DNA of 64,000 nucleotides from CAVQBP01 sp963710745 (GCA_963710745.1 CAVQBP010000024.1:62001-126000); one strand, 5' to 3'; counted from the first letter of the stretch, positions 8,298-19,054 are shown. Made by a program: numbers and translations. Notes: generated by a model from the letters alone, not told the origin.

Positions 8298-9299
8298 ATG
8301 AGTATTAAATATCAAATTTTAGGTAAACCCGGAAAAGATAATGCACTTTATGTAAGATTGAACAGTGGTTCAAAAATGTATAGGATCTTATTTGATTGCG
8401 GTGAAAAAACTCTTGAAGAGCTAAAACAGCAAGATGTAAAAGGTATTGACTATATTTTCTTTTCACATTTACACATAGATCATGCCGGCGGATTTGATTA
8501 TTTTTTCAGAAGGAACTATGACAGGGCTAAACCAATTTTTATCTGGGGACCCGACGATACAGCAGAAATTTTAAATCATCGCCTGCTTGGTTATAAATGG
8601 AACCTTATTGGAGACAAAGGCGGCAATTGGTTTATAACGGATATTAAGGAGAAATCGCAGATTCAATTTTATATTAAATTCCCCGATGCTTTTTCAAATA
8701 AAAATTTAGTAGGGAAAAAAGATATAAAAGAGAATTTATTTGAAACCAAAAATTTTGTTATTAAATCAATCAGGTTAAATCATATTATCCCGTCAATAGG
8801 ATATTTTCTTATTGAAAATCCTTCGCACAATATTAACCCGGAAAAACTGGAAAGGTTAAAACTTCCTCAGGGAAACTGGCTCGAAAAATTAAAAGATTTT
8901 TCCATAGAAGATTCTACAAATATTGAAATAGAAAGAAGGAATTTTTCTTTGGGCGAACTGCGGAAAGAGCTCCTGGAAACAACCAAAGGAGAGAGCATAG
9001 CTTATTTAACTGACTTCATCCTTGATAATGATTCACAACAAAAATTAATTCAGTTTCTTAAGGGATGCGATACACTGGTTTGCGAAAGCCAATATTTGAA
9101 TAAAGATTTTCACCTTGCTGAAACCAATTACCACTTAACAGCTTTACAGGCAGCATCAATAGCAAAAGAAAGCGGGGTAAAACGACTAATTCTGCTCCAT
9201 ATTTCAGAAAGGTATCAGAAGAATTTTAAAGAAGTATTAAATGAAGCACGTGAAATGTTTAACAATACTTTTCTTCCCGAAAGCTGGGAAAAATATTAA
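8298..9299 (+). CDS. rnz: Metallo-beta-lactamase fold hydrolase, ribonuclease Z-like
   Basis: This 333-aa protein has FDCGE at residues 32-36 and the metal motif SHLHIDH (H57, H59, D61, H62). These are followed by the RNase Z-type features HIIPSIGYF, YLTDF, HLTA and LLHISERY. RNase Z cuts the 3' trailer from tRNA precursors. It is somewhat longer than the 305-aa E. coli protein and has an expanded central region. The ATG at 8298 is the only reasonable start. It could be a related MBL phosphodiesterase, but the HLTA and HISERY motifs favour the RNase Z branch. Its stop overlaps the convergent lipoprotein gene by four bases. Confidence 0.82.
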   Translation: MSIKYQILGKPGKDNALYVRLNSGSKMYRILFDCGEKTLEELKQQDVKGIDYIFFSHLHIDHAGGFDYFFRRNYDRAKPIFIWGPDDTAEILNHRLLGYKWNLIGDKGGNWFITDIKEKSQIQFYIKFPDAFSNKNLVGKKDIKENLFETKNFVIKSIRLNHIIPSIGYFLIENPSHNINPEKLERLKLPQGNWLEKLKDFSIEDSTNIEIERRNFSLGELRKELLETTKGESIAYLTDFILDNDSQQKLIQFLKGCDTLVCESQYLNKDFHLAETNYHLTALQAASIAKESGVKRLILLHISERYQKNFKEVLNEAREMFNNTFLPESWEKY

Positions 9300-9868
9300 T
9301 CGACGTAACCATTATATTCAATTTCCTTTAGATGACCGCCGCTAAAGTTAAAAACCAAATATTCCTGTGTTTCTTTCCTTCCTATCGACACTTTAGACGG
9401 GATATATTTTCTCCCCTTGAGTGCATCAAACTTTTCTTTAAATTCCTGTTTAGTCATGCCCACATGGATATCTTTATTAAGCACAATATTTTTGTCCTTA
9501 ATAACTGCACTTTCCAGATATTGCTCTTTGGGAAGTTTATATAACACAAATTCGGAGTCCCTGATTTTGATTGTAAGTATTGAATCAACCTGATTTTTAA
9601 CATGTAAATTTTTTATCGGTTCCCCTTGAATCTTTAAATCTTTGAATGTTTTTTGAAGGTTTTCAATAGTTACTTTCCCAAATTGAAAAGGATTATCAAT
9701 AAAATTTTCGTCTATAACAGTCAGCTCAGTTTGTGTTGTATCAATTTCATTATTTTCTTTTGTTAAAATTTCTTTTTCTTCTTTTTTACAAGCCTGGAAA
9801 GTAAATGCGATAATAAATATAATAAATAAGATTTTTAATGGAGAAATTTTACAATTTAAAAGATGCAT
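9296..9868 (-). CDS. Predicted lipoprotein of unknown function
   Basis: The frame is open up to 9943, but the ATG at 9868 gives a well-sized lipoprotein signal (KILFIIFIIAFTFQAC, with Cys 27). The upstream start would add 25 odd residues, so 9868 is preferred (191 aa, against 216 codons in the longer form). The mature part contains a repeated-strand pattern typical of small periplasmic beta domains (IVLNKDIHVGMTKQEFKEKF resembles the SmpA/OmlA fold helix). No function is recognised. It is convergent with the RNase Z-like gene. Confidence 0.65.
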   Translation of the reverse strand: MHLLNCKISPLKILFIIFIIAFTFQACKKEEKEILTKENNEIDTTQTELTVIDENFIDNPFQFGKVTIENLQKTFKDLKIQGEPIKNLHVKNQVDSILTIKIRDSEFVLYKLPKEQYLESAVIKDKNIVLNKDIHVGMTKQEFKEKFDALKGRKYIPSKVSIGRKETQEYLVFNFSGGHLKEIEYNGYVD

Positions 9869-10024
9869 ACCGTAAAAATATATATAAAATAAATCAGTAA
9901 AAAATATTAAAACAGCATTAATGCTTTTGGATTTATAAATCATTCATTAATATTGAATATACATTTTTACATTTCTGAATAATATATGGTATTTGTAAAC
10001 ATTACTTAAAACTCGGAGAAATAA

Positions 10025-10849
10025 ATGGCTTTAACAATAAACAGCAGAATAAAATTAAACAGCAGTATTGATATTCCTTATATAGGATTAGGAACATATG
10101 AATTAAGAGGTAAGACTGCTCATGAATCGGTAAATGCTGCACTTGAAGCAGGCTATAGGTTAATAGATACCGCAGAATCATATTATAATGAAAAGGAAGT
10201 TGGAGAAGCAATTAAAAACAGCAGGATTCCTCGTAATGAAATTTTTGTTACAACAAAATTAGCCAATGAAAACCATGGTTATGATAAGACTTTGAAAGCA
10301 TTTGAAGGCAGCCTAAAAAGACTCGGATTGGATTTTGTTGATCTTTATTTAATCCATTGGCCTTCAGGCAGATTAAGAAATGAAACATGGCAAGCCTTTG
10401 AATCTCTTCTCCATGAAAGAGCCTGCAGGTCGATAGGAGTAAGCAATTATACTGTGCGGCATCTAAAAGAATTATTAAGTGTTTCATCAACTGTCCCCGC
10501 AGTTAACCAGGTTGAATTCAATCCGTATATACATCAAAAAGAAATCCTGGAACTGTGCAAAGAAAAAAATATTCAGCTTGAAGGTTATACTCCTTTGGCA
10601 AGAACAAAAAAATTTAATGAAAGCATTTTAAAAAACATTTCAGAAAAATACAGTAAATCAATCGCTCAAATTTTAATCAGATGGTCTCTTCAGCATAATG
10701 TAATAGCTATTCCTAAATCTTCAGATGAAAACCGCATAAAAGAAAATATAAATGTTTTTGATTTTGAAATTTCAGATGAAGATATGGACAGGCTGAATTC
10801 TCTTAATGAAAATCTCAGGTTTTCTCCGGATCCTCACAACCTGAAATAA
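10025..10849 (+). CDS. Aldo/keto reductase (2,5-diketogluconate/glyoxal reductase type)
   Basis: This 274-aa TIM-barrel oxidoreductase has the AKR catalytic tetrad visible as DTAESY (Asp and Tyr), the lysine in FVTTKL and the histidine in LIHWP. The NADPH-binding end is IPKSSDENRIKEN. The signature IGVSNYTVRHLKELL is standard. AKR5-type enzymes reduce carbonyl groups of small aldehydes and keto-sugars with NADPH in the cytosol. A GGAG ribosome site precedes the ATG by about 7 bases. It stands alone between divergent and convergent neighbours. Confidence 0.92.
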   Translation: MALTINSRIKLNSSIDIPYIGLGTYELRGKTAHESVNAALEAGYRLIDTAESYYNEKEVGEAIKNSRIPRNEIFVTTKLANENHGYDKTLKAFEGSLKRLGLDFVDLYLIHWPSGRLRNETWQAFESLLHERACRSIGVSNYTVRHLKELLSVSSTVPAVNQVEFNPYIHQKEILELCKEKNIQLEGYTPLARTKKFNESILKNISEKYSKSIAQILIRWSLQHNVIAIPKSSDENRIKENINVFDFEISDEDMDRLNSLNENLRFSPDPHNLK

Positions 10850-10903
10850 CTTATGTTACCATTGTCTTTGTTTTCATTCAAATTAATAATCCCAGAGAAT
10901 AAA

Positions 10904-12793
10904 TTAAGCAGGCTCTGCTTCTTTATAGCTTACTTTCTTGCCGAAGAAATATAGAATTAAAGCGAGACAGGCGGAAATAATCAGGATGGAAAAATAAGGC
11001 GAAAAACCAAATGCGGTAGGTATATCTCCAATCAGCATACACAAAATTGCCGTAACTACTGCATATGGAAGCTGGGTGCGGACATGATCGATATGATCGC
11101 ATGCAGAAGCCATTGAGCTTAAAATTGTAGTGTCTGAAATCGGTGAACAATGGTCTCCGAAAACTGAACCGGCTAGCACAGAACTGATAACACCATGTAA
11201 AATCAACATATGATCAGCATACGAATAATGATATAATTCTGTAACATGGTGACTAAGGGGAATTACAATCGGCATCATAATAGCCATAGTGCCCCAGCTT
11301 GTACCGGTTGAAAAGCTGATTAATGCACATACAAGAAAAACTATTACCGGAAGAAAATGTGGATTTAAAGTATCACTTATTACATTAACAATATAATCTG
11401 CGGTTCTCAAATCCTGGGTAATTGCCCCGATCGACCAGGCTAACGTTAAAATTATGCAGGCTAAAAACATAGAACGCAAACCGGTAAACCATGCATCAAC
11501 CGTTTCACTTAAATTCATTATCCTTTGAGAAAGAATCATAATCCCGGCGACAATGCAGGCCAGGAAACTTCCCCACAACAAGGCAACATAAGAATCTGAA
11601 TTTCCTATTATATCCCGCAAGCCGTAATCGTTTAATCCCTGCTGTTTAACTGCAGCAAGTCCCGTATAAACCAAACCGGCAATTGTTACCAGCACTAAAA
11701 CCACGATAGGAATAACACCATTAAACCATTTTGCTCTATCTTCATTTCCGAAAATTTCTGAAGTTTCAGTAAGATCTTTTGAAACTACTGCCTCATCCCT
11801 TAACACTTTACCCTCATCGGCAGCTCTTTTTTCCGCTTTATACATCGGTCCGAAGTCCCGCTGGAGCCAGGCAAGTATAAAGATAAATATCAACATCATA
11901 ATGGGGTAAAACCTGTATGGTATAGTTTGGATGAAAACATTATACGCATTTTCATTGGAATGTATAGTAGCTAAGCTGTCATGAATTAATCCGACTTCAT
12001 AACCAATCCATGAACTGACGATAAAAATGCTTGATACAGGTGCTGCCGTAGCATCAACTATAAAAGAAAGCTTTTCACGCGAAATTTTTAATTTATCGGT
12101 AATCGGACGCATTAAATTTCCGACAATCAGAGTATTTGCATAATCATCAAAAAATATTAAAATACCTGACGCCCAGGTTGCCAGCTGTCCCGATCTTTTA
12201 GTCCTTGCAAACTTCGTAACCAGGTTTGCTATTCCTTTCGTCCCGCCGCTTTTGGAAATCAAACCGACTACACCGCCGAATAAAAGTGTAAAGACAATTA
12301 TTTTAAGATGTGAAGTATCACTTATAGCATTTATTGTATAGGTATCAATTAAACGGAGGATGGCTGTAAAAGGATTATAATCAAACACAAAAATAACCCC
12401 GATATATACACCGAACAAAAGTGAGATAATAACCTGCCTGAATACCAAAGCCAGTATAATTGCTAAAACAGGAGGAATTATGCTTAAAATTCCCGGGAGG
12501 ATTCTGATGCTTGAATGTGGAACATTTATGTTTGCCAGGCTGATATCAAAATCACCTGTTTCATCAACGGTAACGGCAGTATCGACTTTGCCATTTATTA
12601 TTATCGCATTTAATGTTTTAGAATAATCTTCACCTTTAATTAAAATTCTTATAGATCCGGAAGATGGTAAATTGTTAATCTTAACCGAAAATTTTATTCC
12701 TTCAAGAGCGATACCAGGATTGGATATTGATTGGGAAAATACCGGCTGAAGAGATAAAAAAAATATTGAAATTATGAAAAAATACTTTTGCAA
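10904..12793 (-). CDS. NhaC-family Na+/H+ antiporter with N-terminal exported domain
   Basis: Residues from about 105 to 629 form a polytopic NhaC-type carrier with conserved loops such as FDDYANTLIVGNLMRP, FSTGTSWGTMAIMMPI and FGDHCSPISDTTILSS. NhaC proteins exchange sodium for protons across the inner membrane. Unusually, the frame opens with a signal peptide (MQKYFFIISIFFLSLQPVFSQ), then about 75 residues of strand-rich, probably extracytoplasmic sequence before the first carrier helix. It sits in single-gene context and is convergent with the aldo/keto reductase. A later start would remove the domain, but no good alternative start is seen near residue 100. Confidence 0.88.
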   Translation of the reverse strand: MQKYFFIISIFFLSLQPVFSQSISNPGIALEGIKFSVKINNLPSSGSIRILIKGEDYSKTLNAIIINGKVDTAVTVDETGDFDISLANINVPHSSIRILPGILSIIPPVLAIILALVFRQVIISLLFGVYIGVIFVFDYNPFTAILRLIDTYTINAISDTSHLKIIVFTLLFGGVVGLISKSGGTKGIANLVTKFARTKRSGQLATWASGILIFFDDYANTLIVGNLMRPITDKLKISREKLSFIVDATAAPVSSIFIVSSWIGYEVGLIHDSLATIHSNENAYNVFIQTIPYRFYPIMMLIFIFILAWLQRDFGPMYKAEKRAADEGKVLRDEAVVSKDLTETSEIFGNEDRAKWFNGVIPIVVLVLVTIAGLVYTGLAAVKQQGLNDYGLRDIIGNSDSYVALLWGSFLACIVAGIMILSQRIMNLSETVDAWFTGLRSMFLACIILTLAWSIGAITQDLRTADYIVNVISDTLNPHFLPVIVFLVCALISFSTGTSWGTMAIMMPIVIPLSHHVTELYHYSYADHMLILHGVISSVLAGSVFGDHCSPISDTTILSSMASACDHIDHVRTQLPYAVVTAILCMLIGDIPTAFGFSPYFSILIISACLALILYFFGKKVSYKEAEPA

Positions 12794-12954
12794 TAAAGAA
12801 TATGATTATATTTTGTAGAAGTATTTAAATTAATTTATTGAATTACCTGTTTGGAAATATAAATTCAAAATAAGACTAAATCAAAAAAAAATCACAAATA
12901 AAAAACAATCGCGTAATTCCATCTGAATATTAATTATAAACAATATTAAAGCTG

Positions 12955-13680
12955 ATGAAGAAAATATTGATATTCCTATCGGTCGTTATTATTTTAACAG
13001 GATGCGAACAAAAATCAAAGATACGTCATCCGGCTGATATTCATGATATTGAAAAAACTATCCAGCGGGCTAAAAACGGTATAATATCGGCAAATGATAC
13101 AATTTCAACATTATTAGGTTTGTCTCTTCATGCAAATAATAATTATAACAAATTAAAAGTTGACAGCCTGGTTTTATCTTCAGGCAAATATTTTACAATT
13201 CTTTTAGAGTATCCAAATCCCGTTAATAATAAGTTTGGCATTTATGATGATACCTTAAAGACACTTTTGCTTGATAGATCATTATATGGTGAATTGGATG
13301 AAAATATAATAACTATAAATTATAACAAATATATAAAAGTTGATGAGGGATTCACCGTAAAAGATATTTATGAAATAAGCAGACTTTCTCTTTATGAAAT
13401 CAAAAATGACAGTGCTAATTTAATTTTCAGAACATTCACAAGATTTAAAAAACCCGGTGCTGTTTATACACAGAAAATAACAGAATTCTCCGGCAGCCGG
13501 ATAGTTACGGGCATAAACAGTACAAATGATGATTTAAGTAATAAAAGCGATATTTTTGAATTCGATAAAAACTCAAATTCATATATAAGCAAACAAAATT
13601 TATTTACTGATTTCATTAAACGCCAGCTTCACAAGCTGCCTCAAACAGGGAGCCTGGGTAATTCAAATGTCGATGAATAA
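12955..13680 (+). CDS. Predicted lipoprotein of unknown function
   Basis: This 241-aa protein has a clear lipoprotein signal (MKKILIFLSVVIILTGCEQ, Cys17). The mature part alternates polar and hydrophobic residues, suggesting beta structure. No family was recognised. It lies 62 bases upstream of the M1 peptidase on the same strand and is probably co-transcribed, so it may be an accessory surface protein of the same unit. Confidence 0.75.
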   Translation: MKKILIFLSVVIILTGCEQKSKIRHPADIHDIEKTIQRAKNGIISANDTISTLLGLSLHANNNYNKLKVDSLVLSSGKYFTILLEYPNPVNNKFGIYDDTLKTLLLDRSLYGELDENIITINYNKYIKVDEGFTVKDIYEISRLSLYEIKNDSANLIFRTFTRFKKPGAVYTQKITEFSGSRIVTGINSTNDDLSNKSDIFEFDKNSNSYISKQNLFTDFIKRQLHKLPQTGSLGNSNVDE

Positions 13681-13742
13681 AATTAAATTTAAGAATATTG
13701 TTTGTCTTTTTTTAATCATTAAATTTCCTTAACAATGCACGA

Positions 13743-15683
13743 ATGAAATCCTTAATAATATTTCTCTTTGCGAGCGGTATTCTTTTATGCCAGACTCTAA
13801 AAAATTACAATCCTCATGAAGTTTTTGATCCTTCATTTAATTCTAATACAGCGACTATTTACCGAAGCGGAAACGGTACGCCGGGACCCGCTTACTGGCA
13901 AAATAACGCTGATTATAAAATATCGGTTAAGCTGGATGATAAACAAAATACTATTGAAGGAAATGTAGAAATAGATTATACGAATAACAGTCCTGATAAT
14001 TTAAATTTTGTTTGGCTTGAGTTAGATCAAAATAGATTTAAACCTGATAATATATTCGGACCTCAAATTGATTCTTTAAATTTTCAAGGGGGTTTTGCAA
14101 TCAAATCAGTTAAAATTGAATACAAGGATTTGAAATCAGCTGCCGATTATATTATTATAGATACAAGAATGCAAATAAAGCTTCCATCTCCATTAAAATC
14201 CAAAGGCGGGCTGTTAAAGATCTATATATCATATTTATTTGAAGTTGCCCCAAAAGGATTCGGCAGATCAGGATTCATGGAAACTAAAAACGGCAAAATA
14301 TATGATATTGCACAATGGTATCCAAGAATGGATGTATATGATGATATTAAAGGATGGAATAGTCTTCCATTTCTCGGAGCTGGTGAATTTTATCTTGATT
14401 ATGGAAACTTTGATTACAGTATTACTGTCCCATGGTATATGATTGTTGCAGGTTCAGGCGACCTGGTAAACCCGGAAAAGGTTTTAACCAATGCCGAAAT
14501 CAGCAGATTGAATAAAGCAAGAAAAAGTGATAATACTGTATTTATAATTGATTCAACTGAAATCGCATCTCCTGAAACAAGGCCTGCAAATAACGGGAAT
14601 TTAACGTGGCATTTCATTATGAAAAATACCCGGGATGTCTCCTGGGCAGCTTCAAAGGCTTTTATCTGGGATGCTGCAAAAGTAAATATACCGAATAATA
14701 AAAATTGCCTGGCAATGTCTGTTTACCCTGCAGAAAGTTCAGGTAATGATGCATGGGGAAGATCGACAGAATATCTAAAGAAGAGTATTGAAATATACTC
14801 AAAAAGCTGGTATGAATATCCTTATCCCGCCGCAGTTAATGTTGCCGGACCGGTTGGCGGAATGGAATATCCCGGAATTATTTTCTGTAACTGGAAAGCA
14901 GAAAAAGGGCATCTTTGGATGGTAACTACTCACGAAATCGGTCATAACTGGTTCCCGATGATAGTTGGTTCAAATGAAAGAGAAAACGCCTGGATGGATG
15001 AAGGTTTTAATACGTTTATTAATATCTATTCTACAGATGAATTTAATAATGGAGAATATGCACCGAAGAGAGATAATGAATATGCTCCCAAGGGAGGAAA
15101 TCCTGCACAAGAAATAATTCCCCTGCTTGAGAATCCTGAAGTTCCGCCCATTATTTCTTATGCAGATGCCATTCCATATAAATATGTGCACCCGGTTGAA
15201 TATTATAAAACTGCCCTTGGCCTGGTGATGTTAAAGGAAAATATTCTTGGACATGAGAGATTTGATTATGCATTCAAAACATATATCAATAGCTGGGCTT
15301 TCAAACATCCTTCTCCCGAAGATTTTTTCAGATGTATGAATAATGCATCGGGAGATAATTTAAATTGGTTCTGGAAAGAATGGTTTTATAAAACCTGGAA
15401 TTTAGATCAATCAGTAGACAGTATTGGTTATATTAATGGAAATCCTTTAAATGGTTCAATCATAATACTAAAGAATAATGATCAGATGGTTATGCCTGTT
15501 ATATTAATGATTAAACAAAAAAACGGGAAATCTGAAAAAATAAATTTACCTGTTGAAGTCTGGGAGAATTCAGGTATTTATAAATTAAGATATAATTCAA
15601 CCTCTGAAATAGATTCAGTTGTAATAGATCCTGAGAAAAAATTCCCGGATATAAACAGGAATAATAATACATGGATCAGATAA
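13743..15683 (+). CDS. Secreted M1-family (gluzincin) metallopeptidase
   Basis: This 646-aa protein has a signal peptide (MKSLIIFLFASGILLCQ). It has an N-terminal beta domain (KISVKLDDKQNTIEGNVEID) and a catalytic domain with GGMEYPG, the M1 exopeptidase-like loop. The zinc site is HEIGHN (H397, E398, H401) with E420 in WMDEGFNTF. This matches HExxHx18E exactly. M1 enzymes act as aminopeptidases on peptides. The protein would be periplasmic or outer surface. The C-terminal helical domain common in M1 enzymes appears short. Because the exopeptidase motif is GGMEYPG rather than GAMEN, the specificity may differ. Confidence 0.9.
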   Translation: MKSLIIFLFASGILLCQTLKNYNPHEVFDPSFNSNTATIYRSGNGTPGPAYWQNNADYKISVKLDDKQNTIEGNVEIDYTNNSPDNLNFVWLELDQNRFKPDNIFGPQIDSLNFQGGFAIKSVKIEYKDLKSAADYIIIDTRMQIKLPSPLKSKGGLLKIYISYLFEVAPKGFGRSGFMETKNGKIYDIAQWYPRMDVYDDIKGWNSLPFLGAGEFYLDYGNFDYSITVPWYMIVAGSGDLVNPEKVLTNAEISRLNKARKSDNTVFIIDSTEIASPETRPANNGNLTWHFIMKNTRDVSWAASKAFIWDAAKVNIPNNKNCLAMSVYPAESSGNDAWGRSTEYLKKSIEIYSKSWYEYPYPAAVNVAGPVGGMEYPGIIFCNWKAEKGHLWMVTTHEIGHNWFPMIVGSNERENAWMDEGFNTFINIYSTDEFNNGEYAPKRDNEYAPKGGNPAQEIIPLLENPEVPPIISYADAIPYKYVHPVEYYKTALGLVMLKENILGHERFDYAFKTYINSWAFKHPSPEDFFRCMNNASGDNLNWFWKEWFYKTWNLDQSVDSIGYINGNPLNGSIIILKNNDQMVMPVILMIKQKNGKSEKINLPVEVWENSGIYKLRYNSTSEIDSVVIDPEKKFPDINRNNNTWIR

Positions 15684-15763
15684 ATATTTAAATTGGCCGG
15701 TTTATTTATCCGGGATTAAACCATTAACAAGTAACCGGAAAGATAAGATTAGCTGAAATAAAA

Positions 15764-15854
<91 letters not shown>

Positions 15855-15946
15855 ATTTCGATTTTTAATTTGAGTTGTAAAGATTACAAAATTTCATTTT
15901 AACATCAAGTTCTTCTGCACTGAAGCCACCCTTTTTACAGATATGC

Positions 15947-18900
15947 TCACATATTGCTGTATTTTGTTCTTATAATTTCGAGTTCCTTTATAATCTTTTC
16001 AAAATCATGAACAAGCTTATTGCATAGCTCAATTGTAGTTTCTTCAATTTTACTTTCTTTCCCTGCTTTTTCAAGAACAGAGCAAATTTTAGCAAAATTT
16101 TCTATACCAAGAGTCAAACTATTCCCTTTTAATTTATGTGCAAAAAACCTTAATTTGTCGTAATCTTTTTCATCGACAGCAGTTTTAATTTTTCCAATCA
16201 CTTTCGGCATATCTGAAATATAAATATCTAAAAGTTCAATAAAGAATTGGACATCCTGAACCGTTTGTATATCGTTGATAAAAGTTATCTTAGATTCATC
16301 AATAAGTTTAACCGAAGATTTCTCACTTTTTAACTGCTCAATTAAGCGGTCTTTCTTCTTATATATTTTTTTCGCCCATTCAGAAACCATAAGATATATT
16401 TCATCAACCTTTAACGGTTTGGAAATATAGTCATCCATTCCTTTAGCCAGGCATTCATTTTTATCCTCATTAAAAGCGTTTGCCGTCATTGCAATAATTA
16501 CCGGTCTTCTGTCTTCGGAAAATTCTTTTTGTATATTTTCGGTAGCAGAAAAACCATCCATTTCAGGCATGAATAAATCCATAAAAACAATATCATAATT
16601 TATATTTTTCACTGCCTCAAGAGCTTCATACCCGTTTGCTGCTATATCTATCCTATACCCCATCTTATCAAAAATTCTTAATGCAACCTTCTGATTTATA
16701 GTGTTATCTTCAGCCAACAATATTTTAAGCTTATAATTTTCCGAAAGATCCGGAATTACACCATCAAAACCTTTTTTAGATTTTCTTTCCTGTTCTTTCT
16801 TAAATGCAGCAACCAGATTATCATAGAGCAGATGATGTTTTACCGGCTTCGTAATTACAGATAAATTCAAACTTTTGTTTTCGAAAAGTGCGTCTTTTTT
16901 CCCAATTGATGATAGAATAATAAACGGCAGATCTTTCCCTTTTTCCATTTCAACAATTTTTTCAGCTAACTTTATTCCGTCCATTTCAGGCATACGGTAA
17001 TCAAGTATTGCAGCATCGAATAAATCATCCTTGCGAACTATATCTAAAGCTTCAATCGGTGAATTAGTTGCTTTATATTCGATACCCCATTGTTCGGCCT
17101 GCGATGTTAATATTTTAATGTTAGTTTTATTATCATCAACAATTAAAATCCTCTTCCCCTCGATTAATGGTTTTTTAGCCTTTAAATATATTTTTGACTG
17201 AGAAGGAACCAGTTCCGATTTAATTGTAAAATAAAAAGTCGAACCTTTACCGGGTTTGCTTTCTACCCACATTTCCCCGCCCATTAATTCTGCCAGCCTC
17301 TTGCTTATTGCAAGACCTAAACCGGTTCCGCCGTAGCTTCGCGTTGTTGAGGAATCAACCTGGCTGAAAGATTTAAATAATTTGCCCAGCTTTTCATTGG
17401 GAATTCCAATCCCTGTATCTTTAACGGAAAAAGAAATCTCACAAAATTTATTGTCTAAATTCTTAGAACCGGCTTTTATAAAGACTTCACCTTCTCCGGT
17501 AAACTTGATAGCGTTGCTTAGTAAATTAGTAAGTATTTGTCTTAATCTTGTAACATCGCCGTTAATAACAATTGGGGTATTATTTTCAATTAAATAAACT
17601 ATGTCAAGCCTTTTTTCTGCAGCTTTGGTAGCAAGCAAATCCAAAGAATCTTCAATACAATCCCTTAAATCAAAGGGCTGATTTTCAAGCTCTAATTTCT
17701 CAGATTCGATCTTAGAAAAATCAAGGATATCATTTATAACCACCAGCAGCTGGTCACCGCTCAGTCTTATTGTTTCAACATATTCTCTTTGCTCCTGGGA
17801 TAAACCGGTATCTAAAAGTAATCCGGTCATACCGATTACGCCGTTCATAGGAGTACGGATTTCATGACTCATCAAAGCCAGAAATTCAGCTTTTGCTTTT
17901 ACTGCAGCTTCAGCCCGGTTTACTGCGTTATTCAGCTCAGTATTATTTTTTACTAATTCCTCCAGTACTTCGCTAAGTTTAATTGCTGCTCCAAAAGTCG
18001 AAGCCATTATTCTCAGCAGAGATTCTTCATCATTTTCCCATCGCCTGTCATATTTGCATTCATCAAACCCTATAAAACCCCAATATTGTTCATCAACCAT
18101 TATGGGAACCAATATTATAGATTTAATGTTAACATCTATAAAAACTTTTTTTACATCTTTAGGAAGCTTTTTAATAATAAATTTAAGAGAATTCCCTTTA
18201 GAGAAATTCTCATAAAAATTTAAAATCTCAAACCGTGAATAGGATAATCTTTGTAGAGCTTCATTCTGCATTTGTGAATCGGAATCTTTTTTTGCCCATT
18301 CATAAAGAAGACTAAGATACATTTCTTCAGTATCAGGTTTAATTTTATGCTTATAAATGTATACCCGGTCAACATTTGCCGATTTACCTAAAATTTCCAA
18401 CGCAGATGTAAAACTTTCTTTTATATCCCGGGTTGATATTAAACTTTTTGTAGCTTCAGCCATTCCGTAAAGTAGACGATCCTTTTTTTCCAGCAGCGAA
18501 TAATTTTTTTTCTGTTCGGTTTCATCACGGAAAATACTTAAGACCATTCTTTCCCCATTTATATTTTCTATAAATGAGTTAACCATTCTTATATCTATCG
18601 TCTTACCATTCCAAAGTTTTGCAGTAGTAGAATACTGGGTCTTTATATTTGAATCTCTGAAATTAATTATATAGCTGGATTGAATATGTTCCCTCTCTGA
18701 TTCCCCATAGACAGAGGAGAGCTCCTTCCCTTCTATTTCTTCAATTCTCTTTCCTGCAAGATTAGCATAAGCATTATTACACAAATATATAATACCTTTG
18801 TTGTCTGTTAATCTCATCCCATCTAATGCTTTTTCCCATACAGATTTCAATATGCTTTCATTAACTTCTGAATTGATTTTATTTTCATGATTTTCGAAAT

Positions 18901-19054
18901 TTAATCGTTCTATTAATTCAGAAATATTAGAGAAATAATTGCTCAGTTTTCTGGGGATTTTATCTTCTTTTAATAATTTATTTATAAAGGTCTGAAATTC
19001 CTGGACCTTTTCCTGGCTCAATGAAATATTATTAGAATTTGGTTTGTTTTTCAA
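15947..19054 (-). CDS. Soluble hybrid sensor histidine kinase (PAS-GAF-HisKA-HATPase-REC-REC-HPT)
   Basis: This 1035-aa protein has no signal peptide or membrane segment. Domains in order are PAS (about 70-185, DGMRLTDNKGIIYLCNNAYA), GAF-like (205-360) and HisKA with H397 in ALMSHEIRTPMNG. Next comes HATPase (490-615, with the N box LTNLLSNAIKF and G boxes DTGIGIP and GGTGLGLAI). Receiver 1 has acceptor D685 in AILDYRMPEMDG, receiver 2 has D826 in VFMDLFMPEMDG, and the HPT domain has H973 in AHKLKGNSL. All phosphorelay residues are present. The output partner is not encoded next to it. The signal is probably cytoplasmic through PAS/GAF. Confidence 0.95.
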   Translation of the reverse strand: MKNKPNSNNISLSQEKVQEFQTFINKLLKEDKIPRKLSNYFSNISELIERLNFENHENKINSEVNESILKSVWEKALDGMRLTDNKGIIYLCNNAYANLAGKRIEEIEGKELSSVYGESEREHIQSSYIINFRDSNIKTQYSTTAKLWNGKTIDIRMVNSFIENINGERMVLSIFRDETEQKKNYSLLEKKDRLLYGMAEATKSLISTRDIKESFTSALEILGKSANVDRVYIYKHKIKPDTEEMYLSLLYEWAKKDSDSQMQNEALQRLSYSRFEILNFYENFSKGNSLKFIIKKLPKDVKKVFIDVNIKSIILVPIMVDEQYWGFIGFDECKYDRRWENDEESLLRIMASTFGAAIKLSEVLEELVKNNTELNNAVNRAEAAVKAKAEFLALMSHEIRTPMNGVIGMTGLLLDTGLSQEQREYVETIRLSGDQLLVVINDILDFSKIESEKLELENQPFDLRDCIEDSLDLLATKAAEKRLDIVYLIENNTPIVINGDVTRLRQILTNLLSNAIKFTGEGEVFIKAGSKNLDNKFCEISFSVKDTGIGIPNEKLGKLFKSFSQVDSSTTRSYGGTGLGLAISKRLAELMGGEMWVESKPGKGSTFYFTIKSELVPSQSKIYLKAKKPLIEGKRILIVDDNKTNIKILTSQAEQWGIEYKATNSPIEALDIVRKDDLFDAAILDYRMPEMDGIKLAEKIVEMEKGKDLPFIILSSIGKKDALFENKSLNLSVITKPVKHHLLYDNLVAAFKKEQERKSKKGFDGVIPDLSENYKLKILLAEDNTINQKVALRIFDKMGYRIDIAANGYEALEAVKNINYDIVFMDLFMPEMDGFSATENIQKEFSEDRRPVIIAMTANAFNEDKNECLAKGMDDYISKPLKVDEIYLMVSEWAKKIYKKKDRLIEQLKSEKSSVKLIDESKITFINDIQTVQDVQFFIELLDIYISDMPKVIGKIKTAVDEKDYDKLRFFAHKLKGNSLTLGIENFAKICSVLEKAGKESKIEETTIELCNKLVHDFEKIIKELEIIRTKYSNM

